Assembly (NCBI GenBank): GCA_002319915.1
Contig: DCFQ01000068.1
Location: forward strand, 5,947-22,546
Reading direction: 5' to 3'
Origin: Bacteroidales bacterium UBA1800
GTDB taxonomy: Bacteria; Bacteroidota; Bacteroidia; Bacteroidales; VadinHA17
DNA: 16,600 bases
Part shown: piece by piece, positions 7,647 to 15,809 of the stretch
How the letters are laid out: each line of letters starts with the position of its first letter
Numbering within the stretch: position 1 is the first letter of the stretch
The notes under the pieces: generated by a model
The model's database searches: none
Told to the model about the DNA's origin: nothing
Seen by the model: only the letters and a program-made list of their open reading frames with translations
Made by a program: the position numbers and the translations under genes

Positions 7647-8906
7647 ATGAACGGGATAATCATAATTTTGCTGACAATAATTCTCTCCGCATTTTTCTCC
7701 GGAATGGAGATCGCATTCGTCACTGCAAACAAGCTCAGGATAGAACTCGACAGGAAACAGGGAGCATTTGGTTCAGGAATCATCAGGATCTTCTCGGGTA
7801 ATCCCGGCCAGTACATAGCGACAATGCTTATTGGCAACAGCATTTCAATGGTTGTTTACGGTTTGTTCTTTTCCAGGATCCTGAATCCGGTCCTTATCCC
7901 CCTCCTGGGCTCCGACGTGCTCGTCCTGATCATTAACACCATACTTTCGACTGCCATAATACTGATCGTTGCAGAGTTCCTGCCGAAAACAGTGTTTATT
8001 ATTTCGCCAAATTTCTTCCTTAAGCTGCTGAGTGTTCCCACAATTTTCTTTTACTATCTCTTTTACCCGGTCAGCAAGCTGTCGCTCGCCGGGTCAAACC
8101 TGTTCATAAGGATCTTCTTCGGTATCAAAAGCGATAAGAAGGAACAGGAAAATGCCGTGTTCAGCAAGGCTGATCTTGACTACCTTGTGAACCAGAGCAA
8201 CCAGGCATCAGAGGAAGAAGAACCTTACCATCACAATATCAGGATATTCCAGAACGCACTTGATTTTTCAAAGGTAAAGCTCAGGGAATGCATGGTGCCA
8301 AGAACCGAGATAAAGGCTATTGACGTGAGAAGGCCTATTGCCGATCTCAAGGAAGAATTCATCGATACGGGTTTTTCCAGGATCCTGGTTTACCAGGATT
8401 CGATAGACAATATCACTGGCTACTTCGAGCTTAAGGATATGTTCAGGAATCCTCCCGACATACAATCGGGCGTCAGGAAGCTGGCGATCGTTCCCGAGAC
8501 CATGACCGCCAACAAGCTGCTCAAGCTCTTTTTCAATGAGAAGAAGAATGTGGCGCTGGTTGTAGATGAGTTCGGAGGCACTTCCGGAATGGTGACGATC
8601 GAGGATATCCTGGAGGAGATCGTGGGCAATATCGAGGACGAGCACGATACCAATGAGCTTGTTGAAAAGGTGATCAGCGATAAGGAATATATCCTTTCAG
8701 GACGCCTCGAGATCGATTACCTGAATGAGAAATATGATCTTGATCTTCCCGAAGAGGACGATTATGAAACCCTGGCCGGAATGATCCTGTTCTTTCATGG
8801 GAGCATTCCGCAGAACAATGAAATAATCAATTTCAAAGGCCTCACCTTTAAGGTGCTGAAGGCTACCTCCACACGGCTCGAACTGGTGAACCTGAAAATA
8901 GGGTAA
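7647..8906 (+). CDS. CNNM/CorC-type membrane protein with DUF21, CBS pair and CorC_HlyC domains
   Basis: The 419-residue product belongs to the family often called hemolysin or CNNM/CorC, whose studied members act in magnesium or cobalt transport; the Bacteroidota gliding protein GldE is a relative. A DUF21 membrane module is visible with helices at about 3-25, 58-82, 90-112 and 122-146, including a GMEIAF segment at 19-24 and AEFLPKTVF ending the third helix. A cytoplasmic CBS pair follows, starting MVPRTEI at 216 with the second half near 280-335 (VDEFGGTSGMVTIEDILEE), then a CorC_HlyC domain at about 345-418. It starts 9 bp after the small membrane gene. Mutants of the hemolysin label are misnamed historically; ion handling is the better guess. 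In several Bacteroidota a SurA/PpiD-type isomerase gene follows, but here a convergent operon does. Confidence 0.93.
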   Translation: MNGIIIILLTIILSAFFSGMEIAFVTANKLRIELDRKQGAFGSGIIRIFSGNPGQYIATMLIGNSISMVVYGLFFSRILNPVLIPLLGSDVLVLIINTILSTAIILIVAEFLPKTVFIISPNFFLKLLSVPTIFFYYLFYPVSKLSLAGSNLFIRIFFGIKSDKKEQENAVFSKADLDYLVNQSNQASEEEEPYHHNIRIFQNALDFSKVKLRECMVPRTEIKAIDVRRPIADLKEEFIDTGFSRILVYQDSIDNITGYFELKDMFRNPPDIQSGVRKLAIVPETMTANKLLKLFFNEKKNVALVVDEFGGTSGMVTIEDILEEIVGNIEDEHDTNELVEKVISDKEYILSGRLEIDYLNEKYDLDLPEEDDYETLAGMILFFHGSIPQNNEIINFKGLTFKVLKATSTRLELVNLKIG

Positions 8907-8970
8907 GCTTAAGGCAAAGGGTGACAGGTAGCGGGCCTTAGTCCAGAATTATGTGCTGATTCCCATATAG

Positions 8971-9113
8971 GGATTCCTCATCCCGCCTGGAGGGATGCGG
9001 AATGACAATTCCATTTGTACTGATTGAGAGGGGGAATGGAGCCGCCGCCGCGGCTCCATTCCCCCTCTCATATGCTTTTATAATGCCTGTCATCCCGAAT
9101 GAAGTGAGGGATC
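8971..9113. repeat. Composite inverted-repeat element: REP-like pair around a perfect hairpin
   Basis: Three hairpins follow one another in the 320-bp gap between convergent operons. The left one (8973-9003) pairs ATTCC-CATCCC with GGGATG-GGAAT with one mismatch. The centre one (9025-9070) is a perfect 21-bp stem closed by a 4-nt CGCC loop. The right one (9092-9112) pairs ATCCC with GGGAT over an 11-nt loop. Left and right units share ends in opposite orientation: the left read on the minus strand begins TGTCATTCCG, the right on the plus strand begins TGTCATCCCG, and both finish near a GGAATC or GGGATC word. This is the layout of paired REP-type repeats. No U-tract follows the central stem, so it is not a normal terminator. 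Confidence 0.7.
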
Positions 9114-9176
9114 TGCTTGTCAATCTGCTGGATTACTTATTAAGGTATTCAGGATCCTGTGCCAGGCGTCAAATAA

Positions 9177-9204
9177 AAAAGGGTGCCTCAATTGACACCC
9201 TTTT
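9177..9204 (-). terminator. Intrinsic terminator of the SusCD operon
   Basis: A 9-bp perfect stem, AAAAGGGTG with CACCCTTTT, encloses a 10-nt loop. It lies 22 nt after the stop codon of the last gene of the minus-strand operon. Read on the minus strand the stem is followed by further T residues (CACCCTTTTTTATTT), the classical rho-independent layout. On the plus strand CACCCTTTTATAT may also give weaker termination for the convergent CBS-domain gene. Confidence 0.85.
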
Positions 9205-9226
9205 ATATCATTACCCGTTAAGAAAG

Positions 9227-9943
9227 TTATTTACCGGTCACCTTTGTATAGGTATGAACGCCTGTTTCAATCGCAGTACCTGCGGGATGGTAGATTGTAT
9301 AGTTACCAACCATAGTTCCGGTTTCAGGATCTATAGTCCCGGATTCTTCCCCTGAATAACTACCCCACGTCGTAAGTGGCATATTATAGGTATTTTGGGT
9401 AAAGTCCATTGTAAAATATGCAATCCAACCCGAGTTCCAGTAATTATCTGTAACAAGTGTTGTCGCGTTAAATTTGGAAAAACTGATATCATAGCTATAG
9501 TCCTCTGCCGGCTCATCTGCAACAAAATCACCGGTGAATATCCCGATTGGTTCAAACACTGTGAAGCTCCAGGTTTCGCCCCTCGTTGTGATGCCATTGG
9601 CATCAATCATGGTTACATGCCAGAAATAGGTAACCCCAAGTTCTACCGGAACGCTAAGGGACAGGGCATTATGACCTGCTGCATATAACTCCGGAGTCTC
9701 TGAGGTTCCAAAATAGACGTCAGCTTTAACAGGATCGCCGCTCTCATTTGTCGAGGCCCAGGTAAGGTCAACGGTTGTTCCCGTAACATGTACGGTCGAT
9801 GCATTAGCAGGAGCCACAACTGCCGGAGCTGTGAAAGCAAAGTGTTCGACCGGAGGGTTGCTTCCGTACTTTGTACATCCCTGCAATGCAAATAGAAAAG
9901 CCAGCACAGGTAATATTGCTGTTATTATGGATTTTCTTTTCAT
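9227..9943 (-). CDS. FN3-like lipoprotein, fourth gene of the SusCD operon
   Basis: The 238-residue product is a secreted lipoprotein: signal peptide with lipobox LQGC (Cys23), then a fibronectin type III-like domain at about 40-133, marked by TTVDLTWAS, AGHNALSLSVPVELGVTYFW and a closing WSFTVFE. The remaining ~100 residues form a Gly, Thr and aromatic-rich beta domain with strands such as TLVTDNYWNSGWIAYFTMDF and repeated GTIDPETGTMVGNYTIY, of the kind often found at the C-terminus of Bacteroidota surface lipoproteins. It occupies the place of a SusE/SusF-type surface ligand-binding protein. It lies 37 bp after the DUF1735 gene and is followed directly by the operon terminator. The ligand is unknown. 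Lipoprotein and FN3 calls are firm; the SusE/F-like role is inference from position. Confidence 0.8.
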   Translation of the reverse strand: MKRKSIITAILPVLAFLFALQGCTKYGSNPPVEHFAFTAPAVVAPANASTVHVTGTTVDLTWASTNESGDPVKADVYFGTSETPELYAAGHNALSLSVPVELGVTYFWHVTMIDANGITTRGETWSFTVFEPIGIFTGDFVADEPAEDYSYDISFSKFNATTLVTDNYWNSGWIAYFTMDFTQNTYNMPLTTWGSYSGEESGTIDPETGTMVGNYTIYHPAGTAIETGVHTYTKVTGK

Positions 9944-9980
9944 ATCTATCGTATTATTAGATTTGTTTCTTTATAGGTAA

Positions 9981-10907
9981 CTATTTTCTTGTCAGTATCT
10001 CATACATAATTCTGTTACCTGCACCGCTGAGATAGTAACAATTCAGAACAAACTGCTTTGTCACAGGATTGTAGTAGTTGATATCAGTCGGATTGGCAGG
10101 AGGAGCAGGAGGAGTTGCAGCATCGCCTGTCCATGTATCCCACATTCCGCCGACATCAGAACCTGTACCAGGATCATATGGAGTAGCAATGACCTTGTTG
10201 CAGGTCACCCCGCCGACCACCATTGTTTCAGATGTTACCTCAATCCTGATATTATATGCACTATAGTTACCGAATCCAACTTTGTAGACAGTCTTGCAGT
10301 CGATAGTTGAAAGGGTTTCCGTAGTTGCCACCGGTTCAGGTGCATTTCCCGGGCGGATACGGTATCCGATAACGTCATAGTCGGCGGCCCATGGGTTACT
10401 GATGGGAAGACCCATCAGGCGTGAACCCATATTGAGCGGATCAGCGGGGATCACACCTCCGGTTGCGGACTGGATAACGATCGGGGCCATAAAATTGTCG
10501 CATGCATCCAGCAAGTGCGCATTCCATATTTTTACATGGCAGTATGCGTTCCTGGTGCCGGCCTTAATAACAAGGCTCTTGTCGACAATATCAATATAAG
10601 GATACAACTGATAAGCGGTTCCCTTTGCCTGGTTATATGCATTCATTGCTTCCTCGCTCACAGCCAGGGTAACGGTAATGTCTTCCGTTGGCGGTTGATC
10701 GGTGGCAATATTTACAAGGAACTTAAAAGTAACAGAGTCGGGGATAGGCTGAAGACCCATTGATAAAAAGCCTCCCTTCCAGACTTCCGCATACATCTTC
10801 CCTTTGAGAGAATCCGTCCAGTCAAGACCAACTTTGTCTTTCAGGCAGGAATTCATTACAAGAGATGATGCCAGAAGAGATACTATCATTAATATTTTTC
10901 CTCTCAT
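9981..10907 (-). CDS. DUF1735 (BT_3987 N-terminal domain-like) lipoprotein
   Basis: The 308-residue product has a signal peptide ending at Cys21 (VMNSC) and an N-terminal DUF1735-type region at about 40-150, seen in VTFKFLVNIA, a PTEDITVTLAVSEEAMNAYN segment, then GTAYQLYPYIDIVDKSLVIKAG, and a C-terminal beta domain ending NRIMYEILTRK. DUF1735 domains recur as third or fourth genes of SusCD loci and at the N-termini of secreted glycoside hydrolases; here no catalytic domain follows. A proline-rich stretch, TPPAPPANP at about 267-275, may be a surface loop or linker. The gene is 42 bp downstream of the SusD-like gene and 37 bp upstream of the FN3 lipoprotein, all one strand. A surface ligand-binding accessory is likely; the ligand is not predictable. 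Confidence 0.82.
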   Translation of the reverse strand: MRGKILMIVSLLASSLVMNSCLKDKVGLDWTDSLKGKMYAEVWKGGFLSMGLQPIPDSVTFKFLVNIATDQPPTEDITVTLAVSEEAMNAYNQAKGTAYQLYPYIDIVDKSLVIKAGTRNAYCHVKIWNAHLLDACDNFMAPIVIQSATGGVIPADPLNMGSRLMGLPISNPWAADYDVIGYRIRPGNAPEPVATTETLSTIDCKTVYKVGFGNYSAYNIRIEVTSETMVVGGVTCNKVIATPYDPGTGSDVGGMWDTWTGDAATPPAPPANPTDINYYNPVTKQFVLNCYYLSGAGNRIMYEILTRK

Positions 10908-10949
10908 ATTTCTTGATTTAAAGTGTTTTTAATTTTTGCACGTTCAATG

Positions 10950-12440
10950 TTATCTGTTCTGCCAGAAGATCTTTGAAGTGAACTGATTGATGGTTCCCTG
11001 GAGAATAACATTATCGTTATTCGTGTTAATCTCGTACTGAGGATAAAGAAGTCTTACGGGAGGAGTATCGCTAAGTCTTGCGGGATCCTGCGAGAAATGG
11101 ATGAAATCCGGAAAACCTGTTCTCCTGTAATCGTCCCAGATCGGCATTGCTGCGATCCCGTTAAGGGCCATCCACTTCTGTGTGATAATTGCCTTGATCT
11201 TATCGGGAGATGCATCAAAACTTACATTCGCTTTAGCCTGTGCAAGGTAAGTTGCGGCATCGGCTTCCGTACCCTGTGCTCCACCCATGTAAAGGATAGA
11301 CTGTGTAACGGCGCTTTCGTAAAGGGCTTTCGCATCACCGGTGATAAATCCCCTCTGGGCAGCTTCTGCCTGGATGAAAAGGGCTTCGAAATCGCTCATG
11401 ATCGGTGAGCTCTGGTTGTATGCCTGGAGAAGGCCGGGACCGAGCTTTGATGTCACTGAAGGCAGGTTGAGCAGGGCAGCTCCAAAATAGTTCCCCTGGA
11501 TAAGGGTTCCGCTGTAAGCTGCGAAGAACCTGAGTCTGCGGGGGTCACTGTTTGCATTCAGGAAATCGCATGCATCCTGGTTAGGAACAAAGTAGCCAAG
11601 TCCGTCAGCCTGCTGCGAGCCGTCCTGTTTGTAGAAACGTTCCCAGAACGGGTTCATTTTGCCGGTCGACTGAACATAACCCGGATTTGACATTGCGCCT
11701 TCACCAGCGGCCAGATAACCAACCGAAGCTGTGGTGGCAATATTGGTGCTGATGTAGGATGCCCTGTCGGCCATGTCTGACTGGTTCATCAGGATCCTGA
11801 GCTTCAGGGTATTTGCGAACTTGGCCCAAAGGGTCATATCGCCATGGTAAATTATGTCGTTGTCACCTGGCTCCTCAGCATCAGCCGGCATTGTAGCGAT
11901 CAGGTTCATGGCAGTGTCGAGCCGTGCAACCAGGTCTTCATAAACTACCTTCTGATCGTCATATTTTGGCTTCAGGATACCCTTGTCAGCCATGTTTGCT
12001 TCACTGTAAGGGACATTGCCCCAGCAGTCGACCAGGTACTGGAATACATATGCCTTCATGATTTCAGCCATTGCCCTCCAGGGCTTCTGCTTCGAAGTTG
12101 TGGAATTCTGAATTATGTAGTCATAATTCTGAATGTTCAGGTAGCTGTTGGCCCAGTTGTTCTGGAAATGGCTGTTCAGAATATTATACTGGGTCATGTT
12201 TGCATCCTGCGAGTAACCGCCGCTGATAGCCCAGCATCCGTGCCATTCATAAATGAAAGCATAGTTCCCGGGGGTAACGGTCAGAATCGCGGTGTTGTTA
12301 AGAGCTGCCGGCATTACAAGACTGGCCGGAACCGCTGATGCCTGATTGGGGTTAGTTTCATCAACGCCAAGGAATTTCTCGCACGAGGTGCCCAAAACAG
12401 CCAGGACAGTCAATATTAAAAATAGTTTCTTCATATTCAT
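10950..12440 (-). CDS. SusD-like_2 family outer-membrane lipoprotein
   Basis: SusD-type proteins sit as a lid on SusC-type barrels and hand over captured ligand. The 496-residue product has a lipoprotein signal ending LGTSC (Cys20) and the N-terminal pattern EKFLGVDETNPNQA that marks the SusD-like_2 (PF12771) branch more than the classical SusD/RagB branch. Helical TPR-like stretches follow, with KPWRAMAEIMKAYVFQYLVD at about residues 117-136 and FEALFIQAEAAQRGF near 351, then ITQKWMALNGIAAMPIWDDY and a C-terminal YPQYEINTNNDNV, all typical. Two start codons are possible, 12440 and 12434; both give a sound signal peptide. It begins 13 bp after the SusC stop and is surely cotranscribed. No Shine-Dalgarno site is seen, as is normal in this phylum. 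Confidence 0.93.
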   Translation of the reverse strand: MNMKKLFLILTVLAVLGTSCEKFLGVDETNPNQASAVPASLVMPAALNNTAILTVTPGNYAFIYEWHGCWAISGGYSQDANMTQYNILNSHFQNNWANSYLNIQNYDYIIQNSTTSKQKPWRAMAEIMKAYVFQYLVDCWGNVPYSEANMADKGILKPKYDDQKVVYEDLVARLDTAMNLIATMPADAEEPGDNDIIYHGDMTLWAKFANTLKLRILMNQSDMADRASYISTNIATTASVGYLAAGEGAMSNPGYVQSTGKMNPFWERFYKQDGSQQADGLGYFVPNQDACDFLNANSDPRRLRFFAAYSGTLIQGNYFGAALLNLPSVTSKLGPGLLQAYNQSSPIMSDFEALFIQAEAAQRGFITGDAKALYESAVTQSILYMGGAQGTEADAATYLAQAKANVSFDASPDKIKAIITQKWMALNGIAAMPIWDDYRRTGFPDFIHFSQDPARLSDTPPVRLLYPQYEINTNNDNVILQGTINQFTSKIFWQNR

Positions 12441-12453
12441 TAGTTTTTACTGC

Positions 12454-15400
12454 TTAGAAAGTAAGTTTTACACTGAATCCGTAAACCCTGGTTGGAGGCG
12501 TCTGGTACTCATTTGTATAACCGACAGCATTGCTGTTTCCACCCTGTGTGTTGAACTCAGGATCGGTCCATCCATTGGTCCTTGGCCTCAGCATTATGAG
12601 GTTTCTTCCGACCAGGCCAACCTGTGCTTCCTTAATAGCTCCGTTGAACAGTTTCCTGACAGGAACATTATAATTAAGGGCAACTTCCCTCAGTTTCCAG
12701 AAGGCAGCGCTGGTCACGTAGGAGATGTTGGTTGATGTCAGGGTACTTCCTGTCCATGCAGCACGGCCGGCATTCTTGGTTATGACGTTGGTATTGGGTT
12801 CATAGACACCATCAGATGTTTCGATCACGGAGTTCGGGATTACGAAGTCCTGGCGACCGTTCTGTGCGGAATGCCATGAGGTTCCCGTAAAGTCGAGGGC
12901 GCTTCCCACTGCGTTCATGATAACGCTGCCGCTTCTGTAATCAGCAACTATATTAAGGCTGAGCCCTTTCCATGAGAATGTGTTGACAATCCCAAGGATC
13001 TGGTTCGGGTTACCGTGGCCAATCACCTTGAGTGCCGGATCCCTGAGAGGATATCCCGACATTGGATCAACGACGATGTGCCCATTTGGATCCCTTACAA
13101 AGTCGGTAACCTTGATTGCCGGGAACTGCTGGCCGACGATTGCATAAGAAACGTCAGCGATCGAAAGTTCGGTCAGACCTGGCAATATTTCAAGAACCTT
13201 GCTGGTATTGTAGGTGTAGCTTATGGTCAGGTTCCACTGGAATTCTCCGAAATTAAGCAGCGGAGTAAGCCTGAGGTCAGTCTCAATACCTTTTGTTTCA
13301 AGTTTTCCGGCGTTTACATATGCGCTGGCATAACCGCTCGAGTATGGAAGAACAGCAGGTATGGTCTGATCTTTCGTAATTGACTGGTAGAAGTTAGCGT
13401 CGAGGTTGACCCTGCTGTTGAACAAGCCAATCTCAAATCCTGCTTCAGTTTCATATGTCTGCTCAGGTATCAGGTTTGGATTGCTAAGCGTAGTACTCAG
13501 CCTGTAACCTGCGGTGGAACCGTAAGGAAATCCTGCACCTACAGCAAACTGCGGAAGTGTTGCATAGAAGTCGCCCAGGGAGATCTGCCCGGTGTTGGAC
13601 CATCCACCCCTCAATTTCAGGAAGGAGAGTACCGGGTTGCTTTTCAGTGACGGGATCGCATTGGTAAGGATCAAGCTTGCGTCTACACCAGGATAGAAGA
13701 ATGATCTGTTTGCCTTTACAAGTCTCGAATCCCAGTCATTTCTTGCGGATGCATGAATGAATACGAAGTCCTTGTAACCGAGGGTGATGTCACCGAAGAG
13801 GCCGAGAGAATTTCTCTGGAGCATCTGCTCATTACGTCCATTACCGTCGGCGCCAATCTCACCGAGACGATTCGATACATTATACAGGAAAGGAATTACG
13901 ATCGAGTTATTGCCGACATACACATACCTGTAATTATAGGAATAAATGGAATTACCAAGGATAAGCTTGCTGGTAAAATCACCGATTTTCTTATTGAACT
14001 GGAGAAGAAGGTCCCCAGAAAGGCTGGTTGATTTTGAAAGATAATCCCAGGAAACGCCTGCAAACGGCGAACCGGTTGCGTTATGTCCTGCTTCCCATGG
14101 GTCGCCAACCAGGTATGAATTATAGGTGATACCGTCCCTGAAATAGGTCCCGTTGGTTCCTGAATACACCAGACCGACACGGTATGAAATATTAAGCCAT
14201 GGTGCAGGGTCGAGTGAGAACAGGGCGGATCCCAGAACATTGTTAAGGGAGGTCTTATACCTTGAATATTTCAGCTGCCAGTAAGGATTTGGATAATATG
14301 CGTTGAAATAGCCGTTATGGTTTGCGAATTTATTTCCGTCGATATCGGCATACTGCTTGAAATCAACCTGTGCAGGAGTATTAAGGACGTTCCAGTAAAC
14401 GGGCCTCTGCTGGAATGGCTCATCACCTGAAACATCGGTGTTGGTCTGGGTGTATCCTACTGAGTAATCGGCATGGAAAATACCGGTCGTCTTTGCTCCC
14501 GATACACGCACACCGGTCCTGCGGTTCTTGTCACCCGGGATGGTACCGGTCGTCTTTACATCCTGTCCGCTGATATAGAAGCTGTTCTTATCGTCACCTA
14601 CCGAATAGGATATATCATTCTGGGTTGTGATACCGGTTGAGAAGAAGTGTTTCTTCTGATTTTTGACCGCGCTGTAATTTATCATCTGGTATGAACCGTC
14701 AGCCAGGATACCACCTAGGATAACCTTCTGTCCGTTGAATTCGGGACCGTAGCTCTGATTCTCATAGGAGGTGTAGGGATCGGTATTGCGGTCAGGGCCT
14801 ACCCAGTATGTGTAGTTAGCGAGGGCATTTGCGGTGTCCTCACCTGAGCCTGATCCGAACCTTGTCTGAAGCCTCGGCATATAGGAGATCTGCTCAAAGG
14901 TTGTGGTATTGCTGATCTTAATTGTCGGAACGTTTCCACCGCCTCTTCTCGTGGTAACTACGAGTACTCCGTTAGAAGCATCGTTACCATAGAGGGCCGA
15001 AGCACTTGCTCCTTTCAGCACGTTTACACTCGCAATGTCGTTCGGGTTGATCGAGTTCAGGTAATCAGCGCTCACCGGGGCACCGTCAAGCACGATAAGG
15101 GCCTGGTTGCTGGCCAGGATGTGACGGTTTCCTCTCAAGGTGATCCTGGTTGCCGGATTGACACCATTATTAACGGTGTTGATCTGAAGTCCTGAGACTT
15201 TACCGGTCAAACCGTTAACGACATTGCTTATCCCGGCTTGCGTGAGTTGCTTGTCGGAGACCTGTGCGGTTGCGACACCAAGCTCCTTTGCCTGCCTCTT
15301 GATACCGAAGGCAGTGACAACAACTTCATTCAAGCCCAGAATACTTGCTTCCATAACAACATTAACCACTGTCTGTCCAGCAATCGGAACTTCCTGGGTT

Positions 15401-15642
15401 TTCATCCCGACGTATGAGAAGACTAGGGTTGTTGCTGTTGTAGGTACAGTCACTGAATATTTTCCATTCGCATCTGAAAGGGCACCTATGGTAGTCCCTT
15501 TGACCTGCACAGTTACTCCGGGTATCGCACCTTCCCCCTGAGTTGCTGAGGTAACTGTACCTGTAATGACTTTTGTTTGTGCAAATAGGGCTGTTGTGCC
15601 TATATACACAAACAATACAAGCAGCAGAAATAGTTTCTTCAT
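12454..15642 (-). CDS. SusC/RagA family TonB-dependent outer-membrane transporter
   Basis: This 1062-residue protein is the import channel of the operon, driven by TonB-ExbBD. A signal peptide ends around FAQ (cut after residue 21). A carboxypeptidase D regulatory-like domain (about 25-97) contains GTTIGALSDANGKYSV and TLVFSYVGM, followed by a TonB-box-like LNEVVVTAFGIKRQ at about 103-116 and the plug domain (to about 235) with ITLRGNRHILASNQALIVLD, the SusC signature LKGASASALYG and GVLVVTTRRG. The rest is a 22-strand-type barrel closing with a terminal Phe (YGFSVKLTF), as required for BAM-dependent assembly. Length is normal for the family and no frameshift is seen. It is first in the operon, with a recognisable promoter about 32 nt upstream of the ATG. 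There is no N-terminal signalling (STN/SusR-type) extension, so no built-in anti-sigma signalling is expected. Substrate unknown. Confidence 0.97.
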   Translation of the reverse strand: MKKLFLLLVLFVYIGTTALFAQTKVITGTVTSATQGEGAIPGVTVQVKGTTIGALSDANGKYSVTVPTTATTLVFSYVGMKTQEVPIAGQTVVNVVMEASILGLNEVVVTAFGIKRQAKELGVATAQVSDKQLTQAGISNVVNGLTGKVSGLQINTVNNGVNPATRITLRGNRHILASNQALIVLDGAPVSADYLNSINPNDIASVNVLKGASASALYGNDASNGVLVVTTRRGGGNVPTIKISNTTTFEQISYMPRLQTRFGSGSGEDTANALANYTYWVGPDRNTDPYTSYENQSYGPEFNGQKVILGGILADGSYQMINYSAVKNQKKHFFSTGITTQNDISYSVGDDKNSFYISGQDVKTTGTIPGDKNRRTGVRVSGAKTTGIFHADYSVGYTQTNTDVSGDEPFQQRPVYWNVLNTPAQVDFKQYADIDGNKFANHNGYFNAYYPNPYWQLKYSRYKTSLNNVLGSALFSLDPAPWLNISYRVGLVYSGTNGTYFRDGITYNSYLVGDPWEAGHNATGSPFAGVSWDYLSKSTSLSGDLLLQFNKKIGDFTSKLILGNSIYSYNYRYVYVGNNSIVIPFLYNVSNRLGEIGADGNGRNEQMLQRNSLGLFGDITLGYKDFVFIHASARNDWDSRLVKANRSFFYPGVDASLILTNAIPSLKSNPVLSFLKLRGGWSNTGQISLGDFYATLPQFAVGAGFPYGSTAGYRLSTTLSNPNLIPEQTYETEAGFEIGLFNSRVNLDANFYQSITKDQTIPAVLPYSSGYASAYVNAGKLETKGIETDLRLTPLLNFGEFQWNLTISYTYNTSKVLEILPGLTELSIADVSYAIVGQQFPAIKVTDFVRDPNGHIVVDPMSGYPLRDPALKVIGHGNPNQILGIVNTFSWKGLSLNIVADYRSGSVIMNAVGSALDFTGTSWHSAQNGRQDFVIPNSVIETSDGVYEPNTNVITKNAGRAAWTGSTLTSTNISYVTSAAFWKLREVALNYNVPVRKLFNGAIKEAQVGLVGRNLIMLRPRTNGWTDPEFNTQGGNSNAVGYTNEYQTPPTRVYGFSVKLTF

Positions 15643-15673
15643 AAGAGATAGTTTTAGGTTTGAATTATTGTTC

Positions 15674-15703
15674 CAAAGATATCTGTTTTTTTAAAAAAAC
15701 AAA
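15674..15703 (-). promoter_or_regulatory. SusCD operon promoter
   Basis: On the minus strand a TTTG -33 element (15703-15700) and an exact TATCTTTG -7 element (15681-15674) are separated by 18 nt, a good Bacteroidota promoter. Transcription should start near 15669, leaving a leader of about 27 nt before the SusC ATG. The spacer contains a perfect 16-bp palindrome, G-T7-A7-C (15685-15700), which overlaps the G of the -33 element and may bend DNA or bind a regulator. Confidence 0.75.
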
Positions 15704-15809
15704 AATACAGGAATCTTTTATGGCTCTCAGCAATGATTTATTTCATTTTTAATGATTTGTGAAAGGGAAAACCAATGAAAAATTGAGAAGAAAATCCGGT
15801 TGTGAATGC

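Noticed and set aside
7647..8906. Naming the CBS-domain gene gldE
   Set aside because: It shares the DUF21/CBS/CorC_HlyC layout, but the coaX-lptC neighbourhood and absence of other gld genes do not support a gliding assignment.
9025..9070. Perfect hairpin as terminator of the CBS-domain gene
   Set aside because: No run of T follows the stem on either strand; on the plus strand the next bases are ATATGC. The stem at 9177-9204 is the better terminator.
7475..9155. Repeated AGGATCCTG words at several places
   Set aside because: Most are in-frame Arg-Ile-Leu codons (AGG ATC CTG) in coding sequence and reflect codon preference, not a repeat family.
9002..9355. Plus-strand 117-codon ORF across the hairpin element and terminator
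   Set aside because: It reads through the perfect hairpin, the intrinsic terminator and the 3' end of the FN3 lipoprotein gene; translation of the repeat gives low-complexity Ala/Gly.
13753..14031. Plus-strand 92-codon ORF with protein-like composition inside the SusC gene
   Set aside because: It is antisense to a well-supported SusC barrel region. Its composition follows from the complement of barrel codons, and there is no promoter, ribosome-binding context or recognised family.
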